DNA from: an uncultured Eubacteriales bacterium
GTDB lineage: Bacteria > Bacillota > Clostridia > Oscillospirales > Oscillospiraceae
Length of the DNA: 64,000 nt
Direction: 5' to 3'
Assembly: GCA_900079765.1 (NCBI GenBank)
Contig: LT599017.1
Location: 1,953,766 to 2,017,765 of the forward strand
The translations under genes and the position numbers were made by a program. Below the pieces are notes generated by a model that saw nothing but the letters and a program-made list of their open reading frames with translations, ran no database searches and was not told where the DNA came from. Positions 9,988 through 17,584 of the stretch are shown here, one piece after another (positions within the stretch are counted from its first letter, which is position 1; each line of letters opens with the position of its first letter).

Positions 9988-11355
9988 ATGCCTTTTGAAG
10001 GATTAACCGAAAAACTCTCCAACGCCTTTAAGAAACTGCGCGGCAAGGGCCGCCTTTCCGAAGCCGATGTGAAGGAGGCCATGCGCGAGATCCGCATGGC
10101 TCTTTTGGAGGCCGACGTAAACTTTAAGGTGGTTAAGGACTTCGTGGCCAAGGTCACGGAGCGGGCCGTGGGAACCGATGTGCTGGAGAGTCTGACCAGC
10201 GCGCAGATGATCATTAAAATCGTCAACGAGGAGCTTACCGCTCTCATGGGCGGACAGAGCGCCAAGCTGAACATCTCCTCCAAGCCCCCCACCGTCATTA
10301 TGCTGGTGGGCCTCAACGGCGCAGGCAAGACCACCAACGGCGCTAAGCTGGCGGGGCTGATGAAGAAACAGAACGGCAAGCGGCCCCTCCTGGTGGCCTG
10401 CGACACCTTTCGCCCCGCTGCCATCCAACAGCTGGAGACCGTAGGCGGACAATTGGGTGTCCCTGTGTTCCAGCAGGGGCTGGGGGACCCGGTGTCCATC
10501 GCCAAGGCGGGTATCGAGCACGCCAAGGCCCATGGGAACGATCTGGTCTTTATCGACACCGCCGGACGCCTCCACGTGGACGACGAGCTGATGGCTGAGC
10601 TCGTTCGCATGAAAGAGGCCATTAACCCTACCGAAATCCTTCTCATTGTGGACGCCATGATCGGCCAGGACGCAGTGAACGCCGCCAAGGTCTTTGACGA
10701 GGCACTGGATCTCACCGGTGTGATGCTCACCAAGCTGGACGGCGACGCCCGGGGCGGCGCGGCCCTCTCTATCAAGGCTGTGACCGGCAAGCCCATCAAG
10801 TTCATCGGTGTGGGTGAAAAGTTGGACCAGATTGAGGTCTTCCACCCCGACCGCATGGCCTCCCGCATTTTGGGCATGGGCGACGTACTCTCCCTCATTG
10901 AGAAGGCCCAGCAGAACTTTGACATGCAGAAGGCGGCCGAGCTCGAGCAGAAGATGCGCAAGAACCGCCTTACCCTCACAGACTATTACGAGCAGCTTGT
11001 TCAAATCAAGGGCATGGGCTCCATGTCTGACATCATGGGTATGCTGCCCGGCGTGAACGCCAAGGCGCTGGAGGGCGCCACCGTGGATGAAAAGGCTTTG
11101 TCCCGCACCGAGGCCATTATCCTCTCTATGACCCCCAAGGAGCGGGACGACCCCAGTCTCCTTAACAGCAGCCGCAAGAAACGTATCGCGGCAGGCAGCG
11201 GCACTCAGGTGGTGGACGTGAACCGCCTGCTCAAGCAGTTTGAAATGATGCAGCAGCTCACCCGGCAGATGGCGGGGGGCGGAATGGTGAAGAAGATGGG
11301 TAAGATGGGGAAAATGGGCCGCATGGGCGGCAGAAAGGGCGGCTTTCCCTTTTAA
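9988..11355 (+). CDS. ffh: Signal recognition particle protein Ffh (SRP54)
   Basis: 455 residues, usual length. N domain, then the GTPase G domain with GLNGAGKTT near 109-117, DTAGR near 190 and TKLD near 249, then a methionine-rich M domain from about 300 that binds SRP RNA and signal peptides. The tail is Met/Lys/Gly-rich with repeated KMGKM blocks. Ffh delivers nascent membrane and secreted proteins to FtsY and the Sec translocon. It starts 3 nt after ylxM and is co-transcribed from the promoter at 9545. ftsY, often adjacent, is not in this window. Confidence 0.98.
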   Translation: MPFEGLTEKLSNAFKKLRGKGRLSEADVKEAMREIRMALLEADVNFKVVKDFVAKVTERAVGTDVLESLTSAQMIIKIVNEELTALMGGQSAKLNISSKPPTVIMLVGLNGAGKTTNGAKLAGLMKKQNGKRPLLVACDTFRPAAIQQLETVGGQLGVPVFQQGLGDPVSIAKAGIEHAKAHGNDLVFIDTAGRLHVDDELMAELVRMKEAINPTEILLIVDAMIGQDAVNAAKVFDEALDLTGVMLTKLDGDARGGAALSIKAVTGKPIKFIGVGEKLDQIEVFHPDRMASRILGMGDVLSLIEKAQQNFDMQKAAELEQKMRKNRLTLTDYYEQLVQIKGMGSMSDIMGMLPGVNAKALEGATVDEKALSRTEAIILSMTPKERDDPSLLNSSRKKRIAAGSGTQVVDVNRLLKQFEMMQQLTRQMAGGGMVKKMGKMGKMGRMGGRKGGFPF

Positions 11356-11431
11356 GCAAGGACGTTGGTTCGCGCTCCCTTGGAGTGCTTCCATATAGAG
11401 ATTGGTTATCAAATTTGGAGGTGAATATACA

Positions 11432-11671
11432 ATGGTTAAAATCAGACTGCGCCGCATGGGCGCCAAGAAGGCTCCCTTCTACCGTATTGTGGTGGCCGAC
11501 TCCCGCTATCCCCGTGACGGCCGTTTCATCGAGGAGATCGGTACCTACAATCCCCTGGTCACTCCCGTCGAGGTCAAGGTCGACAGCGAACGCGCCCAGG
11601 CTTGGATCAAGACCGGCGCTCAGCCCACCGAGACAGTGAAGGCCCTGCTGAAAAAAGCCGGTGCCATCTAA
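11432..11671 (+). CDS. rpsP: Ribosomal protein bS16
   Basis: 79 residues with the bS16 N terminus ([20 protein letters not shown]) and the usual basic surface. It is a 30S assembly protein binding 16S rRNA. GGAGGTGA lies 7 nt before the ATG. Position after ffh and before khpA, rimM and trmD matches the conserved Firmicutes order. rplS, which often ends this cluster, is absent. Confidence 0.98.
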   Translation: MVKIRLRRMGAKKAPFYRIVVADSRYPRDGRFIEEIGTYNPLVTPVEVKVDSERAQAWIKTGAQPTETVKALLKKAGAI

Positions 11672-11697
11672 TCGGCACCAGCGTAAAGGAGGGCACC

Positions 11698-11928
11698 ATG
11701 AAAGAACTGCTCAGTTATATCGCCAAGAGCCTGGTGGACCATCCCGACGCGGTGACGGTCACCGAGCACGTGGGCGTGGACGAGACTGTCCTGGAGCTTC
11801 GGGTGGCTCCCGACGATATGGGCAAGGTGATTGGCCGTCAGGGCCGTATTGCCAAGGAGATTCGCACGCTGTTGCGCTCCGTCGCCCAGAAGAACGGGAC
11901 GAGAGTCACCGTGGAAATCATGGACTAA
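11698..11928 (+). CDS. khpA: KH-domain RNA-binding protein KhpA
   Basis: 76 residues forming one type II KH domain; the GxxG-type loop is seen as IGRQGR near residue 45. KhpA works with KhpB (Jag) as an RNA chaperone affecting cell-wall growth and cell length in Firmicutes. AAAGGAGG precedes the ATG, 26 nt after rpsP. An intrinsic terminator 38 nt after the stop separates it from rimM. Confidence 0.95.
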   Translation: MKELLSYIAKSLVDHPDAVTVTEHVGVDETVLELRVAPDDMGKVIGRQGRIAKEIRTLLRSVAQKNGTRVTVEIMD

Positions 11929-11966
11929 ACGTCCGGCGTGTCAGAGATGCCGCGCCCTACAGAAAA

Positions 11967-11997
11967 CGGCGGGGGCTTTCCCCCGCCGCTTTTTTTC
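11967..11997 (+). terminator. Intrinsic terminator between khpA and rimM
   Basis: Perfect 9-bp GC stem (11967-11975 with 11980-11988), CTTT loop, then C and a run of T to 11996. It lies inside what is usually one gene cluster, 24 nt before the rimM start, so it probably lowers rather than blocks downstream expression. Confidence 0.9.
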
Positions 11998-12019
11998 CAC
12001 GCGACAAATGGAGGCGCTT

Positions 12020-12520
12020 ATGAAAAAATTTCTTGAGGCCGGAGAAATCGTCAACACCCACGGGGTGCAGGGAGAGGTAAAGATCAACTCCTGGTGCGAT
12101 TCACCGGAATTTCTCTGCCAATTTAAAATACTTTATATCGACGGCATGCCGGTAAAGGTGCTGTCCGCCCGGCCCCACAAGAACAGCGTCCTCGCAAGAC
12201 TCGAGGGCCTAGATGACGTGAATGCCGCCATGCGCCTGAAGGGCAAACGGGTGGAGATCGACCGCACTGGCATCGAGCTTCCCGAAGGCCGGCATTTCCT
12301 CGCAGACCTCATCGGCCTGGAGGTGCGGGACGCGGAGAGCGGTGCGGTGCTGGGCAAAATCGCCGAGGTCCTCACGCCCCCGGCCCATGAGGTCTACGTG
12401 GTGAAGGGCGGTACCCGCGCGTATATGATCCCCGCGGTAGACGCCTTTTTAAAAGAGACCAACGTAGAGGGCGGCTATATCCGGGTGCAGCTCATCGAGG
12501 GGATGGAGAGCGATGTATAG
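12020..12520 (+). CDS. rimM: 16S rRNA processing protein RimM
   Basis: 166 residues: an N-terminal RimM beta-barrel (GEIVNTHGVQGEVKI) and a C-terminal PRC-barrel (HEVYVVKGG, YMIPAVDAF). RimM binds uS19 and helps mature the 30S head. GGAGG is 5 nt before ATG 12020; the in-frame ATG at 12008 lies upstream of that site and is rejected. It overlaps trmD by 8 nt, so the two are translationally coupled. Confidence 0.96.
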   Translation: MKKFLEAGEIVNTHGVQGEVKINSWCDSPEFLCQFKILYIDGMPVKVLSARPHKNSVLARLEGLDDVNAAMRLKGKRVEIDRTGIELPEGRHFLADLIGLEVRDAESGAVLGKIAEVLTPPAHEVYVVKGGTRAYMIPAVDAFLKETNVEGGYIRVQLIEGMESDV

Positions 12521-13268
12521 AATCGATATCATGACTCTCTTCGATCTCACCATGGGGGACGTGCTCAGCGAGTCTATCCTGGGCAGGGCCCAGGAACGGG
12601 ACATCCTGCGTATCGAGGCCCACCAGATTCGAAACTACACCCTTAACAGGCAAAAGCAGGTGGACGACTACCCTTACGGCGGCGGGCACGGGGCCGTCAT
12701 GCAGGCCGACCCCCTTTACCAGTGCTGGAAACACATCGTGGACAAGTATGGGCCGGGACACACCGTCTTCATGTCCCCGGCGGGCAAGACCTTCTGCCAG
12801 GAGAAGGCCAAGGAGCTGGCCCGGGAGTACGACCACCTCATTTTAGTCTGCGGGCACTACGAGGGCGTCGATGAGCGTTTTCTAGAGGAGTGTGTGGACG
12901 AAGAGCTCTCTTTGGGGGACTTTGTGCTCACCGGCGGAGAGATCGCGGCTATGGCGGTGTCCGATGCGGTGTGCCGCCTGGTGCCCGGCGTATTGTCCGA
13001 CCCAGAGTGTTTTGAGGACGAGAGTCACTGGAACGGTCTGCTGGAGTACCCCCAGTACTCTCGGCCTGAGGAGTGGCACGGGCGGCGGGTCCCCCCTATT
13101 CTCCTCTCAGGCAACCACAAGAACATCGCACTTTGGCGGAGGAAGATGAGCATTCTCCGCACCCGCGAGCGGCGGCCCGATATGTACGAGCTGCTGGATC
13201 TCTCCTCCAAGGAGGATCGGAAGCTTTTAAAAGAATTAGACGAAGAGAGCGGGGACCCCGTTTCCTAG
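12513..13268 (+). CDS. trmD: tRNA (guanine-N1)-methyltransferase TrmD
   Basis: 251 residues, usual length. The SPOUT trefoil-knot region is seen as LVCGHYEGVDER near 113-124 and LGDFVLTGGE near 135. TrmD uses S-adenosylmethionine to make m1G37 in tRNAs reading CCN, CUN and CGG, preventing +1 frameshifts. It overlaps rimM by 8 nt. Its last codons and stop lie in the left arm of a terminator hairpin. Confidence 0.98.
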   Translation: MYRIDIMTLFDLTMGDVLSESILGRAQERDILRIEAHQIRNYTLNRQKQVDDYPYGGGHGAVMQADPLYQCWKHIVDKYGPGHTVFMSPAGKTFCQEKAKELAREYDHLILVCGHYEGVDERFLEECVDEELSLGDFVLTGGEIAAMAVSDAVCRLVPGVLSDPECFEDESHWNGLLEYPQYSRPEEWHGRRVPPILLSGNHKNIALWRRKMSILRTRERRPDMYELLDLSSKEDRKLLKELDEESGDPVS

Positions 13269-13288
13269 GTGGGGCTCCTGCTTTTTAT
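13249..13288 (+). terminator. Terminator overlapping the trmD stop
   Basis: Imperfect stem of about 12 pairs with two G-U pairs and one mismatch between the trmD 3' end and the sequence before TTTTTATTT at 13281-13289; the loop contains the TAG stop. Ribosomes finishing trmD would cover the left arm. Confidence 0.5.
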
Positions 13289-13405
13289 TTAATATATTAT
13301 TATAATTTCCCCCGGGGGGAGCGGGCCTACGCGGAGGGGTACGCAGGTACTCCAAGCCGACGAAAGAAATGTGGCACCGACCAAGGTGCGCCTCCTCTTT
13401 TCTTC

Positions 13406-13434
13406 TTTACATTTCCCCTGAACCATGCTACAAT
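13406..13434 (+). promoter_or_regulatory. sigmaA promoter for the DegV gene
   Basis: TTTACA at 13406-13411, 17-nt spacer, TACAAT at 13429-13434; about 50 nt before the start codon. Confidence 0.8.
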
Positions 13435-13484
13435 AGCCCCAGGCATAAATCTCGTATTGAATATCATATTAGGAGATAATTTAT

Positions 13485-14321
13485 ATGAGTTTTAAAATAA
13501 TTGTAGATAGCTGCTGCGATCTGACCCCCGCCATGCTGAGCGATGCCTGCTTTCGGAGCGTACCTCTCACCATCCGGGTTGACGACGAGGTGATCGTGGA
13601 CGACCAGACCTTCGACCAGGCAAACCTGCTCTGGAGAATGAAAGCCAGCGAAAAGGCTCCGGCCACCGCCTGCCCCTCCCCCGCGCAGTACCTGGAGGCC
13701 ATGGACTGCGGCGTGGACGAGGTCTATGTGGTGACCCTCTCCGCCCTCCTCTCCGGTTCCCACAACTGCGCGGCCCAGGCCCGCATGATGTTTCTGGAGG
13801 AGCACCCCGAGGGCAAGATCCATATCTTCAACTCCTGCTCCGCCTCGGCAGGTGAGGTGCTCGTAGCCATGAAGATTAAGGAACTGGCTGGGCGAGGGGT
13901 GCCGTTCGAAGAGGTGGTGCGCGAGGTTTCCCGCTACATCAGCGCCATGAGCACCCTCTTCGTGCTGGAGGACCTGGATAATCTGCGTAAAAACGGGCGG
14001 CTCTCCAAGCTCCAGGCTATCGTCACCGGGACGCTGAGGATCAAGCTCCTCATGGGCTCCACCCCCGAAGGTGAGATTACCAAGCGTGGTCAGGCCCTGA
14101 GCATCAAGCAGGCCCTCACCAAGATGGTCTCCATCATGGCCGCGGATGAGCGGCACAAGGGCCGCACTCTCTGCATCGCCCACTGCAACTGCCTGGATCG
14201 GGCCTTTTTCCTTAAGGAACTGGCGCTGAAGACCTGCTCGTTCCAGGATGTCATCATCGTGGAGACCGGCGGCATCAGCACGGTCTATGCCAACGATGGT
14301 GGCGTGGTCGCAGCCTATTGA
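13485..14321 (+). CDS. DegV family fatty acid-binding protein
   Basis: 278 residues. N-terminal VDSCCDLTPAM and the CPSPAQY segment near 63 match the fatty-acid head-group pocket of DegV/FakB proteins. FakB members carry acyl chains to the kinase FakA; other DegV proteins have unknown roles, and no fakA is nearby, so the exact function is open. AGGAG lies 10 nt before the ATG. Own promoter at 13406 and terminator at 14335 make it a single-gene unit. Confidence 0.9.
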   Translation: MSFKIIVDSCCDLTPAMLSDACFRSVPLTIRVDDEVIVDDQTFDQANLLWRMKASEKAPATACPSPAQYLEAMDCGVDEVYVVTLSALLSGSHNCAAQARMMFLEEHPEGKIHIFNSCSASAGEVLVAMKIKELAGRGVPFEEVVREVSRYISAMSTLFVLEDLDNLRKNGRLSKLQAIVTGTLRIKLLMGSTPEGEITKRGQALSIKQALTKMVSIMAADERHKGRTLCIAHCNCLDRAFFLKELALKTCSFQDVIIVETGGISTVYANDGGVVAAY

Positions 14322-14334
14322 CATGATTCTTTCA

Positions 14335-14370
14335 GCCGCCCGTCGGGAAATCCCGACGGGCGGCCTTGTT
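14335..14370 (+). terminator. Terminator after the DegV gene
   Basis: Perfect 14-bp stem (14335-14348 with 14351-14364) followed by CTTGTTGT. The 2-nt loop implies the innermost pair is open. Confidence 0.8.
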
Positions 14371-14430
14371 GTCCGCGGGTTGATATGCTAAAATATAGGA
14401 CATGCTTAACAAACATGAAGAAGGTGGCTT

Positions 14431-15849
14431 ATGTCGTTTACCGGCGTGTCGTTTTTATTTGCCTTCCTCCCCGCCCTGCTGGCGGTCTACTACCTCCTCC
14501 CCTCCCGGCTGCGGGCGGCGCGGAATTTCATACTACTGGGGGCCAGCCTCTTTTTCTATGCCTGGGCGGGTCCCGGTTTCCTTCTGCTCCTGCTGGCGTC
14601 CTCAGCCCTCAACTATTTGGCGGGCCTACTGGTATCCGGAGGCAGCCAGGGCCGGAAAAAGGCGGTGCTGATACTAGCCGTGCTCTGCAATCTGGCCCTT
14701 TTGGGGTGGTTTAAGTATGCGGGGTTCTTCGCAGGTATTCTTAACAGCGCGGGGCTTTCCGTACCCATGCCTCAGGTCGTCCTGCCGCTGGGCATCTCCT
14801 TTTTCACCTTTCAGGCCATCTCCTACGTGGCCGACGTGTACCGGGGCGCCATTCCCGCCCAGAAGAACCCACTATGGGTGGCCCTCTACCTCTCGTTCTT
14901 CCCCCGGCTGGTGGCCGGTCCCATCGCCCGCTACCCCGACTTCCGGGCCGACCTGGACGGACGGCAGGAGAGCGTGGACGACTTCGTGGGCGGTGCGGTG
15001 CGCTTTCTCTTTGGTATGGCAAAAAAGCTCCTCCTTGCCAATTCTCTGGCCCAGGTCGCCGACGCGGCCTATGCCACTAAGCTTGGCGAGCTGTCCACCG
15101 CTATGGCCTGGCTAGGCGCGGTATCCTATACCCTCCAGATCTATCTGGACTTCTCCGCATACTCGGACATGGCGATCGGCCTGGGCAGGATGTTCGGTTT
15201 CCATTTTCCCGAAAACTTTATCTACCCCTATATGGCAAGGTCCATCACCGAGTTTTGGCGGCGGTGGCATATTACCTTATCCTCCTGGTTCCGGGACTAC
15301 GTCTATATCCCCTTGGGCGGCAGCCGTAGGGCGCTGCCGAGGCAGATTCTCAACCTTCTGGTCGTATGGTGCCTCACCGGGTTTTGGCATGGGGCCGCCT
15401 GGAACTTTGTGGCCTGGGGGCTCTACTACGCGATGGTTTTAATAGGAGAACGCTACCTCTGGGGCAAGGCGGTTGAGAACCTCCCCTCCCCCCTGCGCCG
15501 GGTCTATACGCTCTTCATCGTTATTCTGGGCTGGGTGCTCTTCCGGGCCAGCGGAGCGGAACAGATCATCGGAATTTTGGGCACCCTCTTCGGCCTGCGC
15601 GGCATGGGGCCGGGGAGCAGCCAGGCCCTTTACTTCCTGCTGGAGTACCGTTGGGAGCTTATATTGGGCGTGCTCACCGCACTACCCATAAAAAATTGGC
15701 TCTCCGCCTGGCTGGAGCAAAAGCAGACGGCATGGAGCGGGCAGGTCCTCATCTGGGCTCCCCGGCTGCTGGCGCTGAGCTTCGGCGCCTTTGCCCTGGC
15801 CAGGATGGTGAGCTCCGGGTTTAACCCATTCATCTATGCGAATTTTTAA
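14431..15849 (+). CDS. MBOAT family O-acyltransferase (AlgI/DltB-like)
   Basis: 472 residues with many membrane helices, of the MBOAT family closest in layout to AlgI. The conserved active-site His is in GFWHGAAWNF near residue 320; FPRLVAGPIARY near 160 and FWRRWHITLSSWFRDYVYIPLGG-type sequence near 270 are also typical. These proteins pass acyl groups across the membrane to an extracytoplasmic glycan or polymer. The DHHW protein 17 nt downstream is the likely periplasm-side partner, as AlgJ/AlgX are for AlgI. The acceptor polymer is unknown. AAGGTGG is close before the ATG. Confidence 0.92.
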   Translation: MSFTGVSFLFAFLPALLAVYYLLPSRLRAARNFILLGASLFFYAWAGPGFLLLLLASSALNYLAGLLVSGGSQGRKKAVLILAVLCNLALLGWFKYAGFFAGILNSAGLSVPMPQVVLPLGISFFTFQAISYVADVYRGAIPAQKNPLWVALYLSFFPRLVAGPIARYPDFRADLDGRQESVDDFVGGAVRFLFGMAKKLLLANSLAQVADAAYATKLGELSTAMAWLGAVSYTLQIYLDFSAYSDMAIGLGRMFGFHFPENFIYPYMARSITEFWRRWHITLSSWFRDYVYIPLGGSRRALPRQILNLLVVWCLTGFWHGAAWNFVAWGLYYAMVLIGERYLWGKAVENLPSPLRRVYTLFIVILGWVLFRASGAEQIIGILGTLFGLRGMGPGSSQALYFLLEYRWELILGVLTALPIKNWLSAWLEQKQTAWSGQVLIWAPRLLALSFGAFALARMVSSGFNPFIYANF

Positions 15850-15865
15850 ACGAGGAGGAACGACG

Positions 15866-17062
15866 ATGAAATCAAAGCACCATCTTGCCAACAGCGTCTT
15901 TCTCCTGCTTTTCCTAGGCGCGATGGCGGCCTTCCCTATTTGGACTGCTTTGGGCCCCAGGGAGACTTTCTCCTCCTATGAAAACCGCGCGTTAGCCGTA
16001 AGACCGCCCATGACGGTGGAAAATGTACTGGATGGCTCGTTCTTCTCGAGCATGGACGACTTCCTCTCCGACCACCTGGCCTGGCGCAATCAGCTTCTGA
16101 CGCTGAGCACCTGGGTGGACTACGCACTCACCGGGAAGATCTCAGTAAACGACCAGGTCATCGCAGGGGATGTGCTGGTGCCCTACCAGGGCTTCAGCAA
16201 GTGGGACCTTGGATATATCGAGGACCAGTCACAGGACATGGGGGACCGGCTGGCCCGGCTCAACGGGCAGATCACGGGCTACGGGGGCTACTTCCTCTAC
16301 CTGGGCATCCCCGAGCAGTTCTCCTACTTCCGGGACCGCTACCCCTCCTATATGGACAATCGCGCCTGGGTGCTGGAGCCGATCCAAGCCCAGTTCACCT
16401 CCGCTCTGAAGGAGCGTGGCGTCCCGTTCCTGGATGCGGGGCTGGTCTATGACGTCCTGGAACATCCAGACGAGTTTTACTCCAAGATAGACCATCACTA
16501 TACCTATTCCGGTATGCTGGCGTCCTACGGGGCCCTGATGGAACGAATCAACACGGACACGGGCCTGGGGCTCTCCATCCTCACCAAGGACGACCTGGAG
16601 TTGACCTCCCTGCCTAACCCCTATCTGGGCTCCCGCTCCCGGCGGCTGTGCGGACTTTGGAAAAGCGATGAGGCGGTGGTGATCGGAACTCTGAAAGACC
16701 CTATCCCTTTTACCCGAACCGATAACGGCGAGACCGTCGCCGCTAACCTCTATACCCTGCCCGAGAGTAATACCGAGCCTGTGGGCTTTACCGTCTATAT
16801 GGGCGGCGACATCTCCGAGACCGTCATCGAGACCAACCGGCCGGACTTACCCAACGCCCTCATTTTCGGGGACTCCTTCACCGACCCGCTGGAGACCGTC
16901 TTCTGGACCAGTTTCAACGAGACCCGCTCTCTGGACCTGCGCGGCTACACCGCCAAGAGCCTGGAGGAGTATATCGAGGAGTTCAAGCCCGACGTGGTCA
17001 TCTGCGTTCGGGACGACACCATGTACACCAGCACTGCCGGCAACGGAAATCTGCCAAAATAG
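15866..17062 (+). CDS. DHHW family AlgJ/AlgX-like protein
   Basis: 398 residues. An N-terminal membrane anchor (NSVFLLLFLGAMAAFPIW, about 8-26) precedes an extracytoplasmic domain. The family motif DHHYT lies near 207 and a SGNH-like GDSFTDP near 334, consistent with an O-acetyltransferase or esterase fold. AGGAGG is 7 nt before ATG 15866; the in-frame ATG at 15836 overlaps the MBOAT gene and is less likely. It should act with the MBOAT protein to decorate an exported polymer. Confidence 0.88.
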   Translation: MKSKHHLANSVFLLLFLGAMAAFPIWTALGPRETFSSYENRALAVRPPMTVENVLDGSFFSSMDDFLSDHLAWRNQLLTLSTWVDYALTGKISVNDQVIAGDVLVPYQGFSKWDLGYIEDQSQDMGDRLARLNGQITGYGGYFLYLGIPEQFSYFRDRYPSYMDNRAWVLEPIQAQFTSALKERGVPFLDAGLVYDVLEHPDEFYSKIDHHYTYSGMLASYGALMERINTDTGLGLSILTKDDLELTSLPNPYLGSRSRRLCGLWKSDEAVVIGTLKDPIPFTRTDNGETVAANLYTLPESNTEPVGFTVYMGGDISETVIETNRPDLPNALIFGDSFTDPLETVFWTSFNETRSLDLRGYTAKSLEEYIEEFKPDVVICVRDDTMYTSTAGNGNLPK

Positions 17063-17078
17063 TCAGGAGGTCTTTTTT

Positions 17079-17582
17079 ATGGAATTTACCATCCGCCCGC
17101 CCCGGCCTGAGGACGCCGAGGAGCTGTGGGAGCTGCGGCGTATGCCCGGTGTGTTTGAGAACACCATGGGCCTGCCCTCCAACCGTGTGACCCAGACCCA
17201 GGAGTTTATCGCCGGGTTGGACGTGGACGACCACCAGTTTGTCGCTGTAACGGAGGACGGGCACGTGGTTGGACTCGCAGGGCTCATGCTCTTCTCAAAC
17301 CCCAGGAAACGCCATATGGCAAGCCTTGGCATCTATGTCCATACCGACTACCAGAACCAGGGTGCCGGCACAGCCCTGGTCAAGGCCCTGCTGGAACTGG
17401 CCGACAACTGGCTAATGCTGGTGCGGGTAGAGCTGGACGTATACACCGACAACGCCAAGGCCATCCACCTATACGAAAAGCTGGGTTTTGAGAGGGAGGG
17501 CGTGCTCCGCAAGGCCGCTATCCGAAACGGCAGATATGCCGACCTTCTGATGATGTCCCGCCTGCGCCACACCGGGGAATAG
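17079..17582 (+). CDS. GNAT family N-acetyltransferase
   Basis: 167 residues with the full GNAT fold: acetyl-CoA loop QNQGAGTALV near 90-100 and the late strand AIHLYEKLGFEREGVLR near 128-144. The RimJ/PhnO-like layout does not give the substrate. AGGAGG lies 8 nt before the ATG. It sits 16 nt after the DHHW gene and 2 nt before the WYL regulator, so it may be co-transcribed with both; a link in function is not evident. Confidence 0.88.
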   Translation: MEFTIRPPRPEDAEELWELRRMPGVFENTMGLPSNRVTQTQEFIAGLDVDDHQFVAVTEDGHVVGLAGLMLFSNPRKRHMASLGIYVHTDYQNQGAGTALVKALLELADNWLMLVRVELDVYTDNAKAIHLYEKLGFEREGVLRKAAIRNGRYADLLMMSRLRHTGE

Positions 17583-17584
17583 CC

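Noticed and set aside
10003-11466. Long minus-strand frame opposite ffh and rpsP
   Set aside because: It is a His/Leu-rich shadow of the ffh reading frame, which has all SRP54 motifs.
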